Below are positions 17,063-26,498 of a DNA stretch of 45,535 nt, in pieces. The stretch's first letter is position 1. Each line of letters opens with the position of its first letter. Origin of the DNA: an uncultured Pedobacter sp. GTDB taxonomy: Bacteria; Bacteroidota; Bacteroidia; Sphingobacteriales; Sphingobacteriaceae. The DNA is taken from assembly GCA_938008555.1 (NCBI GenBank), contig CALLKE010000212.1, forward strand, positions 1 to 45,535, read 5' to 3'. Position numbers and translations under genes: made by a program. Under the pieces are notes generated by a model. The model had not been told where the DNA came from, did no database searches, and worked only from the letters and a program-made list of their open reading frames with translations.

Positions 17063-18319
17063 ATGTTATTCGAAGATTTAAACATCATAGAGCCTATTAC
17101 GAAGGCATTAAAGACAGAAGGTTACACTCACCCTACCCCCATTCAAGAACAAGCTATCCCCATTATATTAGAACACAAAGACTTATTAGGTTGTGCACAA
17201 ACCGGCACTGGTAAAACGGCCGCATTTGCCATTCCAATTCTGCAAATACTAAGCACGGGGAAACAATATGATGGTCCACCAACTATAAAAACATTGATAT
17301 TGACCCCCACGCGCGAGCTCGCTATACAAATTGGAGATAGCTTTTCGGCTTATGGGAAGCATACAAAATTAAAACACACCGTTATTTTCGGCGGTGTTTC
17401 GCAAGGAGCACAAGCGACGGCATTACGTGCGGGGGTAGATATTTTAATTGCTACTCCTGGTCGTTTGTTAGACCTGATGAGTCAAAAGCTAATCAACCTG
17501 CATTACATCAAAATTTTCGTTTTGGATGAGGCAGATCGAATGCTGGATATGGGTTTTATTCACGATGTAAAAAAGGTAGTTGCCAAGCTTCCTCCAAAAC
17601 GCCAAACGTTGTTTTTCTCGGCCACGATGCCTCCAGAGATTCAAAAACTAGCGAATACTATTTTGGTAAATCCCCAAAAAGTGGAAGTCACTCCTGTTTC
17701 ATCTACTGCTGATACGATTGACCAGGCGATGTATTTTGTTGAAAAGGGAGATAAGAAAAAATTACTCATCCATATTTTACAGGACCGGAAGATTAAATCA
17801 GCCCTCATATTTGCACGAACCAAGCATGGTGCGGATCGTATTGCCAAAGATCTGGTGAAAGCAGGTATTAAAACAGAGGCCATCCACGGCAATAAATCAC
17901 AGAATGCCCGTCAAAAAGCACTCACAAATTTCAAAAATGGACAAATACGAGTGCTGATTGCCACAGACATTGCAGCTCGGGGGATTGATATTGATGAACT
18001 TTCACATGTCATCAATTATGAATTACCTAACATACCTGAAACTTATGTACATCGCATTGGACGAACTGGCCGTGCAGGTGCTACGGGGATTGCACTTTCT
18101 TTTTGTGATGATGAGGAAATGGCTTATTTAAAAGACATTCAAAAATTGATCGGTAAAACCATTCCAGTGATTGAGGATCAGCCGTACCATATGCGCGCTG
18201 CTGCTTATATCCAATCATTACCTCCAAAAAAGAAGAATTCAGGTGCTACTAAGAAACATCATTCAGGCAGTACTAATAAGCGATCTTCTAGTAGTAATAG
18301 ACGGTTTACGAAAAGGTAA
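17063..18319 (+). CDS. rhlE: DEAD-box ATP-dependent RNA helicase, RhlE-like
   Basis: A 418-residue RNA helicase. In order: Q motif (THPTPIQEQAIP, 22-33), Walker A (AQTGTGKT, 45-52), PTRELAIQ, ATPGRLLDL, DEAD, SAT, then the second RecA domain with DIAARGIDID and HRIGRTGRAG. The C-terminal tail is short, basic and Ser-rich (KKHHSGSTNKRSSSSNRR), as in RhlE and other cold-shock/ribosome-biogenesis helicases. Such enzymes unwind short RNA duplexes during ribosome assembly and RNA turnover. Single gene with its own promoter. The RhlE assignment, as against CsdA or SrmB, rests on length and tail and is moderate. Confidence 0.93.
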   Translation: MLFEDLNIIEPITKALKTEGYTHPTPIQEQAIPIILEHKDLLGCAQTGTGKTAAFAIPILQILSTGKQYDGPPTIKTLILTPTRELAIQIGDSFSAYGKHTKLKHTVIFGGVSQGAQATALRAGVDILIATPGRLLDLMSQKLINLHYIKIFVLDEADRMLDMGFIHDVKKVVAKLPPKRQTLFFSATMPPEIQKLANTILVNPQKVEVTPVSSTADTIDQAMYFVEKGDKKKLLIHILQDRKIKSALIFARTKHGADRIAKDLVKAGIKTEAIHGNKSQNARQKALTNFKNGQIRVLIATDIAARGIDIDELSHVINYELPNIPETYVHRIGRTGRAGATGIALSFCDDEEMAYLKDIQKLIGKTIPVIEDQPYHMRAAAYIQSLPPKKKNSGATKKHHSGSTNKRSSSSNRRFTKR

Positions 18320-18341
18320 TTATAGAAAGGCTCGCATTTCT

Positions 18342-18385
18342 ATTCTGTCCTTAACGTTGCTGACGCCTAACGCTACGGACAGAAT
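18342..18385 (+). terminator. Imperfect hairpin after the RNA helicase gene
   Basis: ATTCTGTCC (18342-18350) pairs with GGACAGAAT (18377-18385) around a 26-base loop containing further partial pairing (AACG with CGTT). There is no U-tract, so terminator function is uncertain. Confidence 0.4.
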
Positions 18386-18431
18386 ATCTAATACCATAAA
18401 TGGATTTCCCGACAATATCATTTTTTAAGAG

Positions 18432-20816
18432 ATGAAAAAGCTCTCATTCACCTTGGTGTACTCCCTACTCACCATATTCGTTTACGCACAACAATACAGC
18501 ATTTCAGGAAAAGTAATCGACAAGGAAAACAAGCCTATCGAATTTGCAACTGTTATTTTAAAGAAGGATGGTAAAGTTATAGGCAAATCAGTTACCGATA
18601 TCTTAGGCAAGTATCAACTATCAAATATTCAGGCGGGCCACTATACTGTTCTAATTTCCTATATCAATTTTGACAAAAGAGAAATCCCGATTCATGTACT
18701 AAAGGATACATTTTTGAATATAGAGTTAGTGCCTCTAGCTAACCATTTACAAGAAGTAGTCATAAGCAGTAAGAAGCCCCTCATTGAAAAAAAAGCTGAC
18801 CGAATCGTATTCAACGTAGAAAACAGTACCACAGCTATTGGTGCAGATGCTTTGGAATTGCTATCAAAAATACCCGGTGTAAAAACAAATCAGAAAAATG
18901 GGGTTGAGTTAGTCGGCAAAGGCAAAGTTGACGTAATGATTGATGATAGGTTAACACAATTATCAGGCGATGATTTAGCCAATATGCTGAAATCGATATC
19001 GGCAGATGATATTTCAAAAATTGAAGTCATAACTAATCCAGGTGCCCAATATGATGCGCAAGGGAATAATGGATTTATTAATATTCTCAGCAAACGAAGT
19101 ACAAAACTAGGCTATAACGGATCTGTGCGAATGGGGCATTCTCAGGCAACTTATCCTACATTTTCTAGCGGAGGTAATTTTAATTACAACAAGAATAAAA
19201 TAAAACTTCATAGCAATATCAACGTGAATGATGGCTCTAATGCTCTTTTTCTAGAAAATATGTATTTCCATCCTACACAAATATTGGAACAAAGAGGCAG
19301 TATACGAGAATATGAACGATCTATTAATGGTCAATTCAGTGCAGATTATCAGATAGGTAAAACTACTTCGTTAGGAATTGCGTACGATAAGAATGTCCAT
19401 AAGCCCGATCAAAATGAGCATAACTCCTCACCCACAAACAACTATACGACCGTCACACACACCAATACCGATAATAGAAGTGATGCGAATACGGTAAATA
19501 TTTCCTTAAGGCAGTTATTAGATACTGCCGAAAAAAAAATCACGATCGATGGAACCTGGTTCACCTATCAGATAGATAACCAAAGGACTATTGCCAGTAA
19601 TGATTATTTAATCAACGGGCAACTAACTCCAGGCTCATTTTCTCAATTTATGTCTAGAGGTAATAATCAAGTAAAGACCTATACACTCAAAACAGATGTA
19701 GAACTACCTTTCAAAATAGCGTCCTTTACCACGGGTAGTAAACTCTCATTTATCAACAACCAAAATGATGTTTCGAGGTTTCAGCTTTTGAATAACAACT
19801 ATCAATTGGATCCTGATCAAACTAATTCTTTCAATTATACCGAGAATACGCAAGCTCTTTATGCCAGTATGAGTAAAGTAATTAAGAAATGGAATATTCA
19901 AGCGGGTTTACGATGCGAATTCACACAAATAAGTACGAAATCTGTTTCTACTGGTCAAATGAATGTTAGACATTATTTTGAATTATTCCCTAGCGTATCC
20001 ATTACCTATAACCAGGATGATAAACATGCTTTTTTTATCAACTATGGACGACGGATAAATCGGCCTACTTATGATGAGCTAAACCCTTTCCGCACGTACA
20101 TAAGTCCCAGTTCCTATTTTACAGGAAATCCATTTTTACAGCCATCTTTTAACAATCATTTTGAGCTTGCACATACTTATCATAAGTTTTTAACCACGTC
20201 ACTATCTTTTGATTATACAAACAAGGGAATTAGAGAAGTCACATCTCTTGAAAATGGTTCCAATACTCAAGTAATACAGTTTCATAATTTCGACAACAAA
20301 TCCAACTATGAATTGAGTAATTCTGTCGCTCTTCATCCATTTACGTGGTTGGAAAGCAACACCATGTTTGTACTATGGTATATGACAATTCATTCATCAT
20401 CGCCACAAATACCAGAAAATATTAAAGGATTTGGTGCTTATTTTAATACCAATAACTCAATCAATTTAAATCAAGCCAAAACAATTTCGGGAGATGTTAA
20501 TTTTTGGTACATCTTCCCATCACAAGATGGAATTTATAAACTAGACGCCACTTATGGTTTAGATTTGGGTTTGAAAATGGCATTGAATCAAAAAATACAA
20601 ATAGCACTGAATGCAACTGATATTTTTAGGTCGAACAAATTCACTGTCAATACATTTGTCAATCAGGTTAATGAATATTCCATATACCGACCCGATAATA
20701 ATAGCTACAAACTATCCATCAGCTATAAATTTGGAAACAGCAAGATCAAACATGATGAAATTCCTATGAGGGAAGAAAATGAGCGAGCTAAGAAAAAGGG
20801 TGAAATGGGTTTGTAA
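18432..20816 (+). CDS. Outer-membrane beta-barrel protein, TonB-receptor-like, with carboxypeptidase-regulatory-like N-terminus
   Basis: A 794-residue protein. Signal peptide at 1-19 (ending FVYAQ), then a carboxypeptidase-regulatory-like Ig-fold domain at about 22-110 (ISGKVIDKENKPIEFATVIL). A plug-like domain follows (about 115-225, with ADALELLSKIPGVK and ISKIEVITNPGAQYDAQG). The remainder is a beta barrel rich in alternating aromatic strands. This fits the Bacteroidota outer-membrane barrel family (OMP_b-brl_3), related to TonB receptors; many members have no known ligand. The last 20 residues are charged rather than ending in an aromatic residue. No sigma/FecR pair or SusD partner lies beside it. 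Confidence 0.9.
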   Translation: MKKLSFTLVYSLLTIFVYAQQYSISGKVIDKENKPIEFATVILKKDGKVIGKSVTDILGKYQLSNIQAGHYTVLISYINFDKREIPIHVLKDTFLNIELVPLANHLQEVVISSKKPLIEKKADRIVFNVENSTTAIGADALELLSKIPGVKTNQKNGVELVGKGKVDVMIDDRLTQLSGDDLANMLKSISADDISKIEVITNPGAQYDAQGNNGFINILSKRSTKLGYNGSVRMGHSQATYPTFSSGGNFNYNKNKIKLHSNINVNDGSNALFLENMYFHPTQILEQRGSIREYERSINGQFSADYQIGKTTSLGIAYDKNVHKPDQNEHNSSPTNNYTTVTHTNTDNRSDANTVNISLRQLLDTAEKKITIDGTWFTYQIDNQRTIASNDYLINGQLTPGSFSQFMSRGNNQVKTYTLKTDVELPFKIASFTTGSKLSFINNQNDVSRFQLLNNNYQLDPDQTNSFNYTENTQALYASMSKVIKKWNIQAGLRCEFTQISTKSVSTGQMNVRHYFELFPSVSITYNQDDKHAFFINYGRRINRPTYDELNPFRTYISPSSYFTGNPFLQPSFNNHFELAHTYHKFLTTSLSFDYTNKGIREVTSLENGSNTQVIQFHNFDNKSNYELSNSVALHPFTWLESNTMFVLWYMTIHSSSPQIPENIKGFGAYFNTNNSINLNQAKTISGDVNFWYIFPSQDGIYKLDATYGLDLGLKMALNQKIQIALNATDIFRSNKFTVNTFVNQVNEYSIYRPDNNSYKLSISYKFGNSKIKHDEIPMREENERAKKKGEMGL

Positions 20817-20864
20817 TCCCCTTGTTGCTTCGATCAAAGTCATGCGGGGAATAAATTCACTATT

Positions 20865-20882
20865 CTCCGCAAAAATGCGGAG
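20865..20882. terminator. Small hairpin between the barrel protein and DUF58 genes
   Basis: CTCCGCA (20865-20871) pairs with TGCGGAG (20876-20882). It lies between two convergent genes but has no T-run on either side, so it may only protect 3' ends. Confidence 0.4.
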
Positions 20883-20889
20883 ACACTCC

Positions 20890-21807
20890 TCACACCATTC
20901 TATTTCGCTTAATTAAATAAGCTTGCAACACGGGGTAGTATCCCAAATTAATATCAGCATCAACTAAATCAATACCATACTGACCACATTTCAATAGCAA
21001 TTCTTTGTGATATTCTTGTACGCGCTGTAGGTATTGTTCTTTCACTTGGTTCGGATGTATTTTGAGCTCCTGCCCTGTTTCCATATCGATAAAATGGTAG
21101 GGTCGATTATCAAAATCAAACTTTAGCTCTTTATTATGATCCAAGACATTAAAAATAATGACTTCATGTTTGTTATGCTTGAGATGTTGTAAAGCCGAAA
21201 AAACACTATTGAGTTGACTTTCTGAATTTTCGCCTTCAAGCATATCACTAAAAATGATCACTAGAGAGCGTTTGTGTAATTGCTCAGCGATTTCGTGCAG
21301 CGCCGACGCCAGGCCTGTTCCCTCTCCACGAGCATCCCTAACTAGCAATTTTTCAAGTTCGTTGAATAAGTATTTATGATGAACGGTCGTGGATTTGGCT
21401 GGTGAAGCAAACTCAACACGATCTGAAAAGTAGCTCAAACCAAAGGCATCTCGTTGCTTTTTAAACAAGTAAATGAGTGATGCTGCTGAAGAAACTGCAA
21501 ACCTTAACTTATTAAATTCTTTTTGGGGATAATACATTGATGAGGAAACATCCAGTACCAATTGACAACGTAAATTAGTTTCTTCTTCAAAACGCTTGAC
21601 AAACAACTTATCTGTACGGCCGTACAATTTCCAGTCGATATTGCGTACTGATTCGCCTGTATTATACAAACGATGTTCAGCGAATTCGACTGAAAAACCA
21701 TGAAAAGGGCTTTTGTGTAACCCCGTGATAAAACCTTCCACTACTTGGCTAGCAAGTAAATCGAGGTTACCAAAATCTTGAAGATATTGATCGTTGCTGA
21801 GTTCCAT
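20890..21807 (-). CDS. DUF58 domain protein (MoxR-associated, vWA-like)
   Basis: A 305-residue protein with the DUF58 signature RNIDWKLYGRTDKLFVKRFEEE near 60-80. A vWA-type metal-site motif follows (LVLDVSSSMYYP, the DxSxS pattern) with a Rossmann-like body. These proteins usually pair with MoxR AAA+ ATPases and take part in envelope or metal-centre maturation; no MoxR gene lies in the window. Unlike larger DUF58 proteins it has no N-terminal membrane helices, so it is predicted cytoplasmic. It follows trx by 49 bases and appears to be the last gene of the dnaE-peptide-trx group. Confidence 0.9.
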   Translation of the reverse strand: MELSNDQYLQDFGNLDLLASQVVEGFITGLHKSPFHGFSVEFAEHRLYNTGESVRNIDWKLYGRTDKLFVKRFEEETNLRCQLVLDVSSSMYYPQKEFNKLRFAVSSAASLIYLFKKQRDAFGLSYFSDRVEFASPAKSTTVHHKYLFNELEKLLVRDARGEGTGLASALHEIAEQLHKRSLVIIFSDMLEGENSESQLNSVFSALQHLKHNKHEVIIFNVLDHNKELKFDFDNRPYHFIDMETGQELKIHPNQVKEQYLQRVQEYHKELLLKCGQYGIDLVDADINLGYYPVLQAYLIKRNRMV

Positions 21808-21856
21808 AGTGTAGTAAACAATAAAGGCAGAAAATTTCTCCTGCCCTTATTAATGA

Positions 21857-22177
21857 TCAATCCAATTGTTTTTTCAACTTATCAGCCAATGTAGATTTAG
21901 GCACCGCACCAATTTGTTTGTCTACTACTTCCCCATTTTTGAAAAATAATAGAGCTGGTATATTTCGAATGCCAAATTTCACCGAAATACCTGGATTAGA
22001 ATCCACATCTACTTTACCTACAATGGCCTTGCCTTCGTACTCTTGAGCCAACTCATCTACTAACGGGCCTACCATTCGGCAAGGGCCACACCACTCAGCC
22101 CAAAAATCAACCAGCACTGGTTTATCTGATTTAAGCACTAATTCTTCGAAGTTTGCGTCTGTTATTTCTAAAGCCAT
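21857..22177 (-). CDS. trxA: Thioredoxin
   Basis: A 106-residue cytoplasmic thioredoxin. The redox site WCGPC is at 29-33 (Cys30, Cys33), with the buried Asp in VDFWAEWC and the cis-Pro loop NIPALLFF. There is no signal peptide, so it serves the cytoplasm. It lies between the double-glycine-leader peptide gene and the DUF58 gene, all in the same direction as dnaE. Confidence 0.96.
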   Translation of the reverse strand: MALEITDANFEELVLKSDKPVLVDFWAEWCGPCRMVGPLVDELAQEYEGKAIVGKVDVDSNPGISVKFGIRNIPALLFFKNGEVVDKQIGAVPKSTLADKLKKQLD

Positions 22178-22264
22178 AATATATTTTTTAATAGAACTTG
22201 TTTAATTTTTTGTTTTTTATTGACTTTGATTTATTATAGAGAAAACACTAGCCAGAAATGTATT

Positions 22265-22483
22265 TTAATCTACCGATACTGAAGTCACTAATCCTGCTGC
22301 TCCTACCACTACTCCTAAGACACACGCTGCTAGCCCTCCTGTTGCCGCGATCAAGAATCCGGATCCAAAGGCTATAGCTGCACCAAACACCCTCGTCCAT
22401 ATAGTCGACCCACCATTCAATTCCTTCATTTCATCTACACTCATCTCTTGGAGACCCATATTATTTAAATACTCTTTCTTCAT
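22265..22483 (-). CDS. Double-glycine-leader peptide precursor, bacteriocin-like
   Basis: A 72-residue precursor. Residues 1-25 look like a double-glycine export leader (LQEMSVDEMKELNGG, GG at 24-25), the type cut by C39-peptidase ABC exporters. Cleavage would release a 47-residue product. That product is nearly uncharged, with Gly/Ala-rich hydrophobic stretches (GAAIAFGSGFLIAATGG and VLGVVVGAAGLVTSV), one Cys and one Trp, like pore-forming class II bacteriocins or other secreted Bacteroidota peptides. The ATG lies one base after the dnaE stop, so translation is probably coupled to dnaE. No exporter, immunity or modification gene is visible beside it. Function is inferred. Confidence 0.75.
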   Translation of the reverse strand: MKKEYLNNMGLQEMSVDEMKELNGGSTIWTRVFGAAIAFGSGFLIAATGGLAACVLGVVVGAAGLVTSVSVD

Positions 22484-22484
22484 T

Positions 22485-25400
22485 TTAATTTAATTTATAC
22501 CGCACACCACCCAGCTGGGTAATATGTTCTAAAAACTCATTGCTAGGACTAATTTTTACCGATTTGGAAGGTAATTCTAAAATCGCCTCCTCTTCATAAT
22601 CGATGATCATAAATTTTAGTTGGCAATTTCTGTCAGGGTTATTTTCCTCATTCGTTTGAATAATCTGATCCATTTTGGACATAAAATCATCTGACACTTC
22701 GTGCAAAGGTAATTGGATCGTTAAACTTTTGGACATTTTATCACGTAAGTCAGATAATAAAGCCATGCTTGTGATTTTAAATTCCCAATTGTCTTTTTGT
22801 TTAAAACGTTCGGAAATGGTTCCCCTAATCTGCAAAAAATATCCATCGGTCAGAAACGATTTAAATTTAAGATAGTCTTCCCCAAATAATGCCATGTCAA
22901 AAGTATCGCTATAGTCTTCAAACAAGAAAGAAGCAAAAGGCTTTCCAGTTTTTGTAGTACGATGATTTACGGTTGAAATAAGCCCACCAATTACTAATTC
23001 ACGATTTTTGATTTTATTGAAGGCTGCCAAATCGTCCGAATCGACCTCTACACTTTTAATTTTCTGGATTGATAACAAGTGTTTTATTTGATGCGAGCAA
23101 AAATTTTCGAGCTCAAATTTGTAGTTATCTAAGGGGTGACCTGTCAAATAAATACCAATTGCTTCCTTTTCGTATTTCAGTTTCTCAATCAAATCCCACT
23201 CAGGATGATTGGGTAAAGTAGGCTCATTAATTTCTGCATCGGTAGTCCCTCCAAATAAAGAACCCTGCAATGTATTTTGACTGTTCTGATAATCATTTGT
23301 GTATTTAATTAAACGCTCGATTCCGTTATACAGGCTATCATCAGGTCTATAAAAAAATTGCTGACGATTGAGTCCAAAACTATCAAATGCTCCACCATAA
23401 ACCAGGTTCTCGTATACTTTTTTATTGACTGTTCTGGAGTTCGCGCGTCTAGAAAAATCATAAATCGTTTGATAAGGCCCATTCTGGATGCGCTCATCAA
23501 TAATACTTTCTACTGCTTTATCACCCACTCCTTTGATACCCGACATCCCAAAGCGTATCTCGCCTTTGCTATTAACCGTAAAATTTAATGACGATTCATT
23601 AATATCAGGCCCCAGTACGGGAATACCCATCCGCCTACTCTCTTCCATGAAGAAAGCTATTTTGTCAATATTGTTCTGGTTATTCAACACGGCAGCCATG
23701 TACTCTGCGGGGTAATTCGCTTTTAAATAAGCTGTTTGATAAGCCACAAAAGCATAGCAAGTAGAGTGTGATTTATTGAATGCATATTGGGCAAAAGCTT
23801 CCCAGTCAGTCCATATTTTTTCGCACACTTGCAAATCATATTCTTTGGCTTGGCAGCCCTCTATGAATTGGGCTTTCATTTTATTAAGAACCTCAATTTG
23901 TTTTTTACCCATCGCTTTGCGGAGTACATCTGCATCACCCTTGCTAAATCCTGCCAATTTTTGCGACAAAAGCATCACCTGCTCTTGGTAAACGGTAATG
24001 CCATATGTTTCTTCCAGATACTCTTGCATATCCTCCAAATCATAGCTCACAGGTTCACGGCCATGTTTACGTGCAATAAATTTGGGAATGTACTCGATCG
24101 GTCCAGGGCGATAGAGTGCATTCATGGCAATTAAATCTTCAAACTTGTCGGGCTTGAGCTCACGCAAATACATCTGCATGCCATCGCTCTCAAACTGAAA
24201 TGTTCCGTTGGTATCACCACGCTGAAATAGCTCAAATGTTTTTTGATCATCAAGCGAAATAGCATCGATATCAATATCAACACCATGATTTTGTTTGATC
24301 AGATGAAGGGCATTTTTGATGATTGTGAGTGTTTTCAAACCAAGAAAATCCATTTTGATTACACCAGCATCTTCAATCACACGTCCATCATATTGGGTAA
24401 TTAAAAGATCAGACTCCTTGGAAACCGAAACGGGAATAATATTGGTTAGATCTTCAGGTGCGATGATAATTCCAGCAGCATGAATACCTACGTTACGTAC
24501 CGATCCTTCTAAAATCAAAGCTTCTTTCAACACCTTGGCTTGAACAGTGTGACCCTCCTCCAGGATAGAGCGAAGTTTTTTCACATTCTCAAAATCTTCC
24601 GGATTCAAACTTTCTTTGATCGACTCGACAGGTGCAGTCATCACATGCACCAAGTTGGTACCGGGTCTATCAGGCACTAATTTGGCAAGCATATTCGCCT
24701 CTACCAGAGGTAGATCAAGTACGCGAGCTACATCTTTAATACTAGACTTGGCAGCCATCGAACCATAGGTGATAATCTGGGCTACCTGATTTTTGCCATA
24801 TTTATCGACTACGTAATCGATCACTTTTTGTCGACCATCATCATCAAAGTCTGTATCAATATCGGGCATTGATTTACGATCCGGGTTCAAGAAACGCTCG
24901 AAAAGTAGATTGTATTTGATGGGATCTATATTGGTGATACCAATACAATAAGCCACCACCGAACCCGCAGCAGAACCACGACCCGGGCCAATGAACACAC
25001 CAATATCTCTACCTGCACGAATAAAATCAGCTACGATCAGAAAGTATCCAGCAAAACCCATCGTACGGACGGTGAAGAGCTCAAAATTGATCCGCTCTTC
25101 TACTTCTGGAGAAATGTCTCTGTACCGTTCCTTTGCACCGATAAAAGTCATGTGTTTTAAATACTCCCACTGGTTCATATTCTCAGCCTCGGCACCACGA
25201 TGAATTCTGAATTCATCAGGTATCGGAAAGTTGGGAAGCATGATGTCACGTTTCAATTGTAGCTGTTCTACTTTATCAACGATTTCGTTGGTATTATCCA
25301 GAGACTCGGGTAAGTCGTGGAATAATTGCCCCATTTCGGCCTGCGATTTAAAATAAAATTGATCGTTCGGGAATCCAAAACGAAAACCTTTTCCATTCTC

Positions 25401-26117
25401 TTCATCACTAGCAATGGGAGTACTTTGCATATCGCCCGTATTCACACAAAGCAAAATATCGTGTGCGTTGGCATCCTGTTGATCCACATAATGTGAATCA
25501 TTAGAACAAATTACTTTGACATTGTATTTTTTGGCAAACTTGAGTAATACGTCGTTAATGACTTGCTGCTCAGGAATGTCATGGCGTTGTAGTTCGATAT
25601 AATAATCATCTCCGAACAAATCCAACCACCATTTAAATTCTTTTTCGGCCTCCTCCTCTCCACTTTTTAAAATTACTTGTGGTACTGACGCACCAATGCA
25701 ACAGGTGGTGGCTATTAATCCTTCGTGGTATTTTAAAATGAGTTCTTTATCGATACGGGGCCATTTGCTGTACAAACCTTCTATATATCCCAAGGAACAA
25801 AGCTTAACTAAGTTGCGATAACCCTGCGCATTTTTAGCCAATAGAAGTTGGTGAAAACGCTTGTCTTTTTTCTCTTTAGTAAACTGTTTGATATGCCGAT
25901 CAGCAACCACATAAAACTCGCATCCAACGATTGGTTTTACACCATGCTTACCAGCTTCGGCCACAAATTTAAACGCGCCAAACATGTTTCCATGATCGGT
26001 GATGGCCATGGCCCGCATTCCATCGGCTTTTGCTTTTTTAAATAGTCGAGAAATATCCGCAGCACCATCAAGCAGCGAAAATTGAGTGTGTACGTGTAAA
26101 TGAGAAAAATCTGGCAT
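22485..26117 (-). CDS. dnaE: DNA polymerase III subunit alpha
   Basis: A 1210-residue replicative polymerase, DnaE1-type length. The N-terminal PHP domain starts at once (HLHVHTQFSLLDGAAD) and includes ITDHGNMFGAF. The polymerase active-site acidic motif is PDIDTDFDDDGR near the first third of the protein, preceded by GPGRGSAAGSVVAYC. The central block YQEQVMLLSQKLAGFSKGDAD and a C-terminal OB-fold (LVIGGLISTVNHRTTKTGKPF) follow. A perfect TAnnTTTG box at 26155-26162 gives a short leader. It is the first gene of a minus-strand run with the peptide, trx and DUF58 genes. Confidence 0.97.
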   Translation of the reverse strand: MPDFSHLHVHTQFSLLDGAADISRLFKKAKADGMRAMAITDHGNMFGAFKFVAEAGKHGVKPIVGCEFYVVADRHIKQFTKEKKDKRFHQLLLAKNAQGYRNLVKLCSLGYIEGLYSKWPRIDKELILKYHEGLIATTCCIGASVPQVILKSGEEEAEKEFKWWLDLFGDDYYIELQRHDIPEQQVINDVLLKFAKKYNVKVICSNDSHYVDQQDANAHDILLCVNTGDMQSTPIASDEENGKGFRFGFPNDQFYFKSQAEMGQLFHDLPESLDNTNEIVDKVEQLQLKRDIMLPNFPIPDEFRIHRGAEAENMNQWEYLKHMTFIGAKERYRDISPEVEERINFELFTVRTMGFAGYFLIVADFIRAGRDIGVFIGPGRGSAAGSVVAYCIGITNIDPIKYNLLFERFLNPDRKSMPDIDTDFDDDGRQKVIDYVVDKYGKNQVAQIITYGSMAAKSSIKDVARVLDLPLVEANMLAKLVPDRPGTNLVHVMTAPVESIKESLNPEDFENVKKLRSILEEGHTVQAKVLKEALILEGSVRNVGIHAAGIIIAPEDLTNIIPVSVSKESDLLITQYDGRVIEDAGVIKMDFLGLKTLTIIKNALHLIKQNHGVDIDIDAISLDDQKTFELFQRGDTNGTFQFESDGMQMYLRELKPDKFEDLIAMNALYRPGPIEYIPKFIARKHGREPVSYDLEDMQEYLEETYGITVYQEQVMLLSQKLAGFSKGDADVLRKAMGKKQIEVLNKMKAQFIEGCQAKEYDLQVCEKIWTDWEAFAQYAFNKSHSTCYAFVAYQTAYLKANYPAEYMAAVLNNQNNIDKIAFFMEESRRMGIPVLGPDINESSLNFTVNSKGEIRFGMSGIKGVGDKAVESIIDERIQNGPYQTIYDFSRRANSRTVNKKVYENLVYGGAFDSFGLNRQQFFYRPDDSLYNGIERLIKYTNDYQNSQNTLQGSLFGGTTDAEINEPTLPNHPEWDLIEKLKYEKEAIGIYLTGHPLDNYKFELENFCSHQIKHLLSIQKIKSVEVDSDDLAAFNKIKNRELVIGGLISTVNHRTTKTGKPFASFLFEDYSDTFDMALFGEDYLKFKSFLTDGYFLQIRGTISERFKQKDNWEFKITSMALLSDLRDKMSKSLTIQLPLHEVSDDFMSKMDQIIQTNEENNPDRNCQLKFMIIDYEEEAILELPSKSVKISPSNEFLEHITQLGGVRYKLN

Positions 26118-26154
26118 AGCAAGAGCTCTTTAAATCAATTGGAATGAGCGATTG

Positions 26155-26162
26155 CAAATTTA
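26155..26162 (-). promoter_or_regulatory. -7 promoter box (TAAATTTG) for dnaE
   Basis: Perfect TAnnTTTG on the minus strand, 37 bases before the dnaE ATG. Confidence 0.5.
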
Positions 26163-26446
26163 CTGATTTCGGGTGGGCCGTTGGAATCAGATTTTTTAAA
26201 TATTGACAGCTAAGAAACCTCATACTGATCAACAAGGACATGACGCCTTGTTTGGTTATCATCCTAACTATTCAGCAATCAATCGCCTGATAATATTCTT
26301 CGATCATTTTTCAGACAGACTATTCTATTGTAGGCTACTTTTTCATTTGAATTGGTGATTGCCCCTGTGATAATCAAAATACATATCAAACTCGGTTTTT
26401 TGCAAATCACATATACGCCAATCAACAATATTAATTAATTATAAAT

Positions 26447-26469
26447 ATTATTTCTTTAAAAGAAATAAT
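26447..26469. repeat. Perfect AT-rich palindrome upstream of the M57 protease
   Basis: Arms ATTATTTCTTT and AAAGAAATAAT around a single A, 29 bases before the protease ATG. It could be an operator for a dimeric regulator or a structured leader; no regulator gene lies nearby to support either. Confidence 0.45.
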
Positions 26470-26498
26470 TACATTGTAATTAATTTAAAATCAGAAAG

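Larger units (their letters stand above)
26118..26498. other. Intergenic region between dnaE and the M57 protease, 381 bp
   Basis: It holds the dnaE promoter box and, nearer the protease gene, a very AT-rich stretch with a perfect 11-bp inverted repeat (26447-26457 with 26459-26469, one base between). No ORF worth calling. Confidence 0.6.

Noticed and set aside
18171..18428. 85-codon ORF overlapping the end of the RNA helicase
   Set aside because: Overlaps the helicase tail in another frame and runs through a hairpin; no protein-like features.
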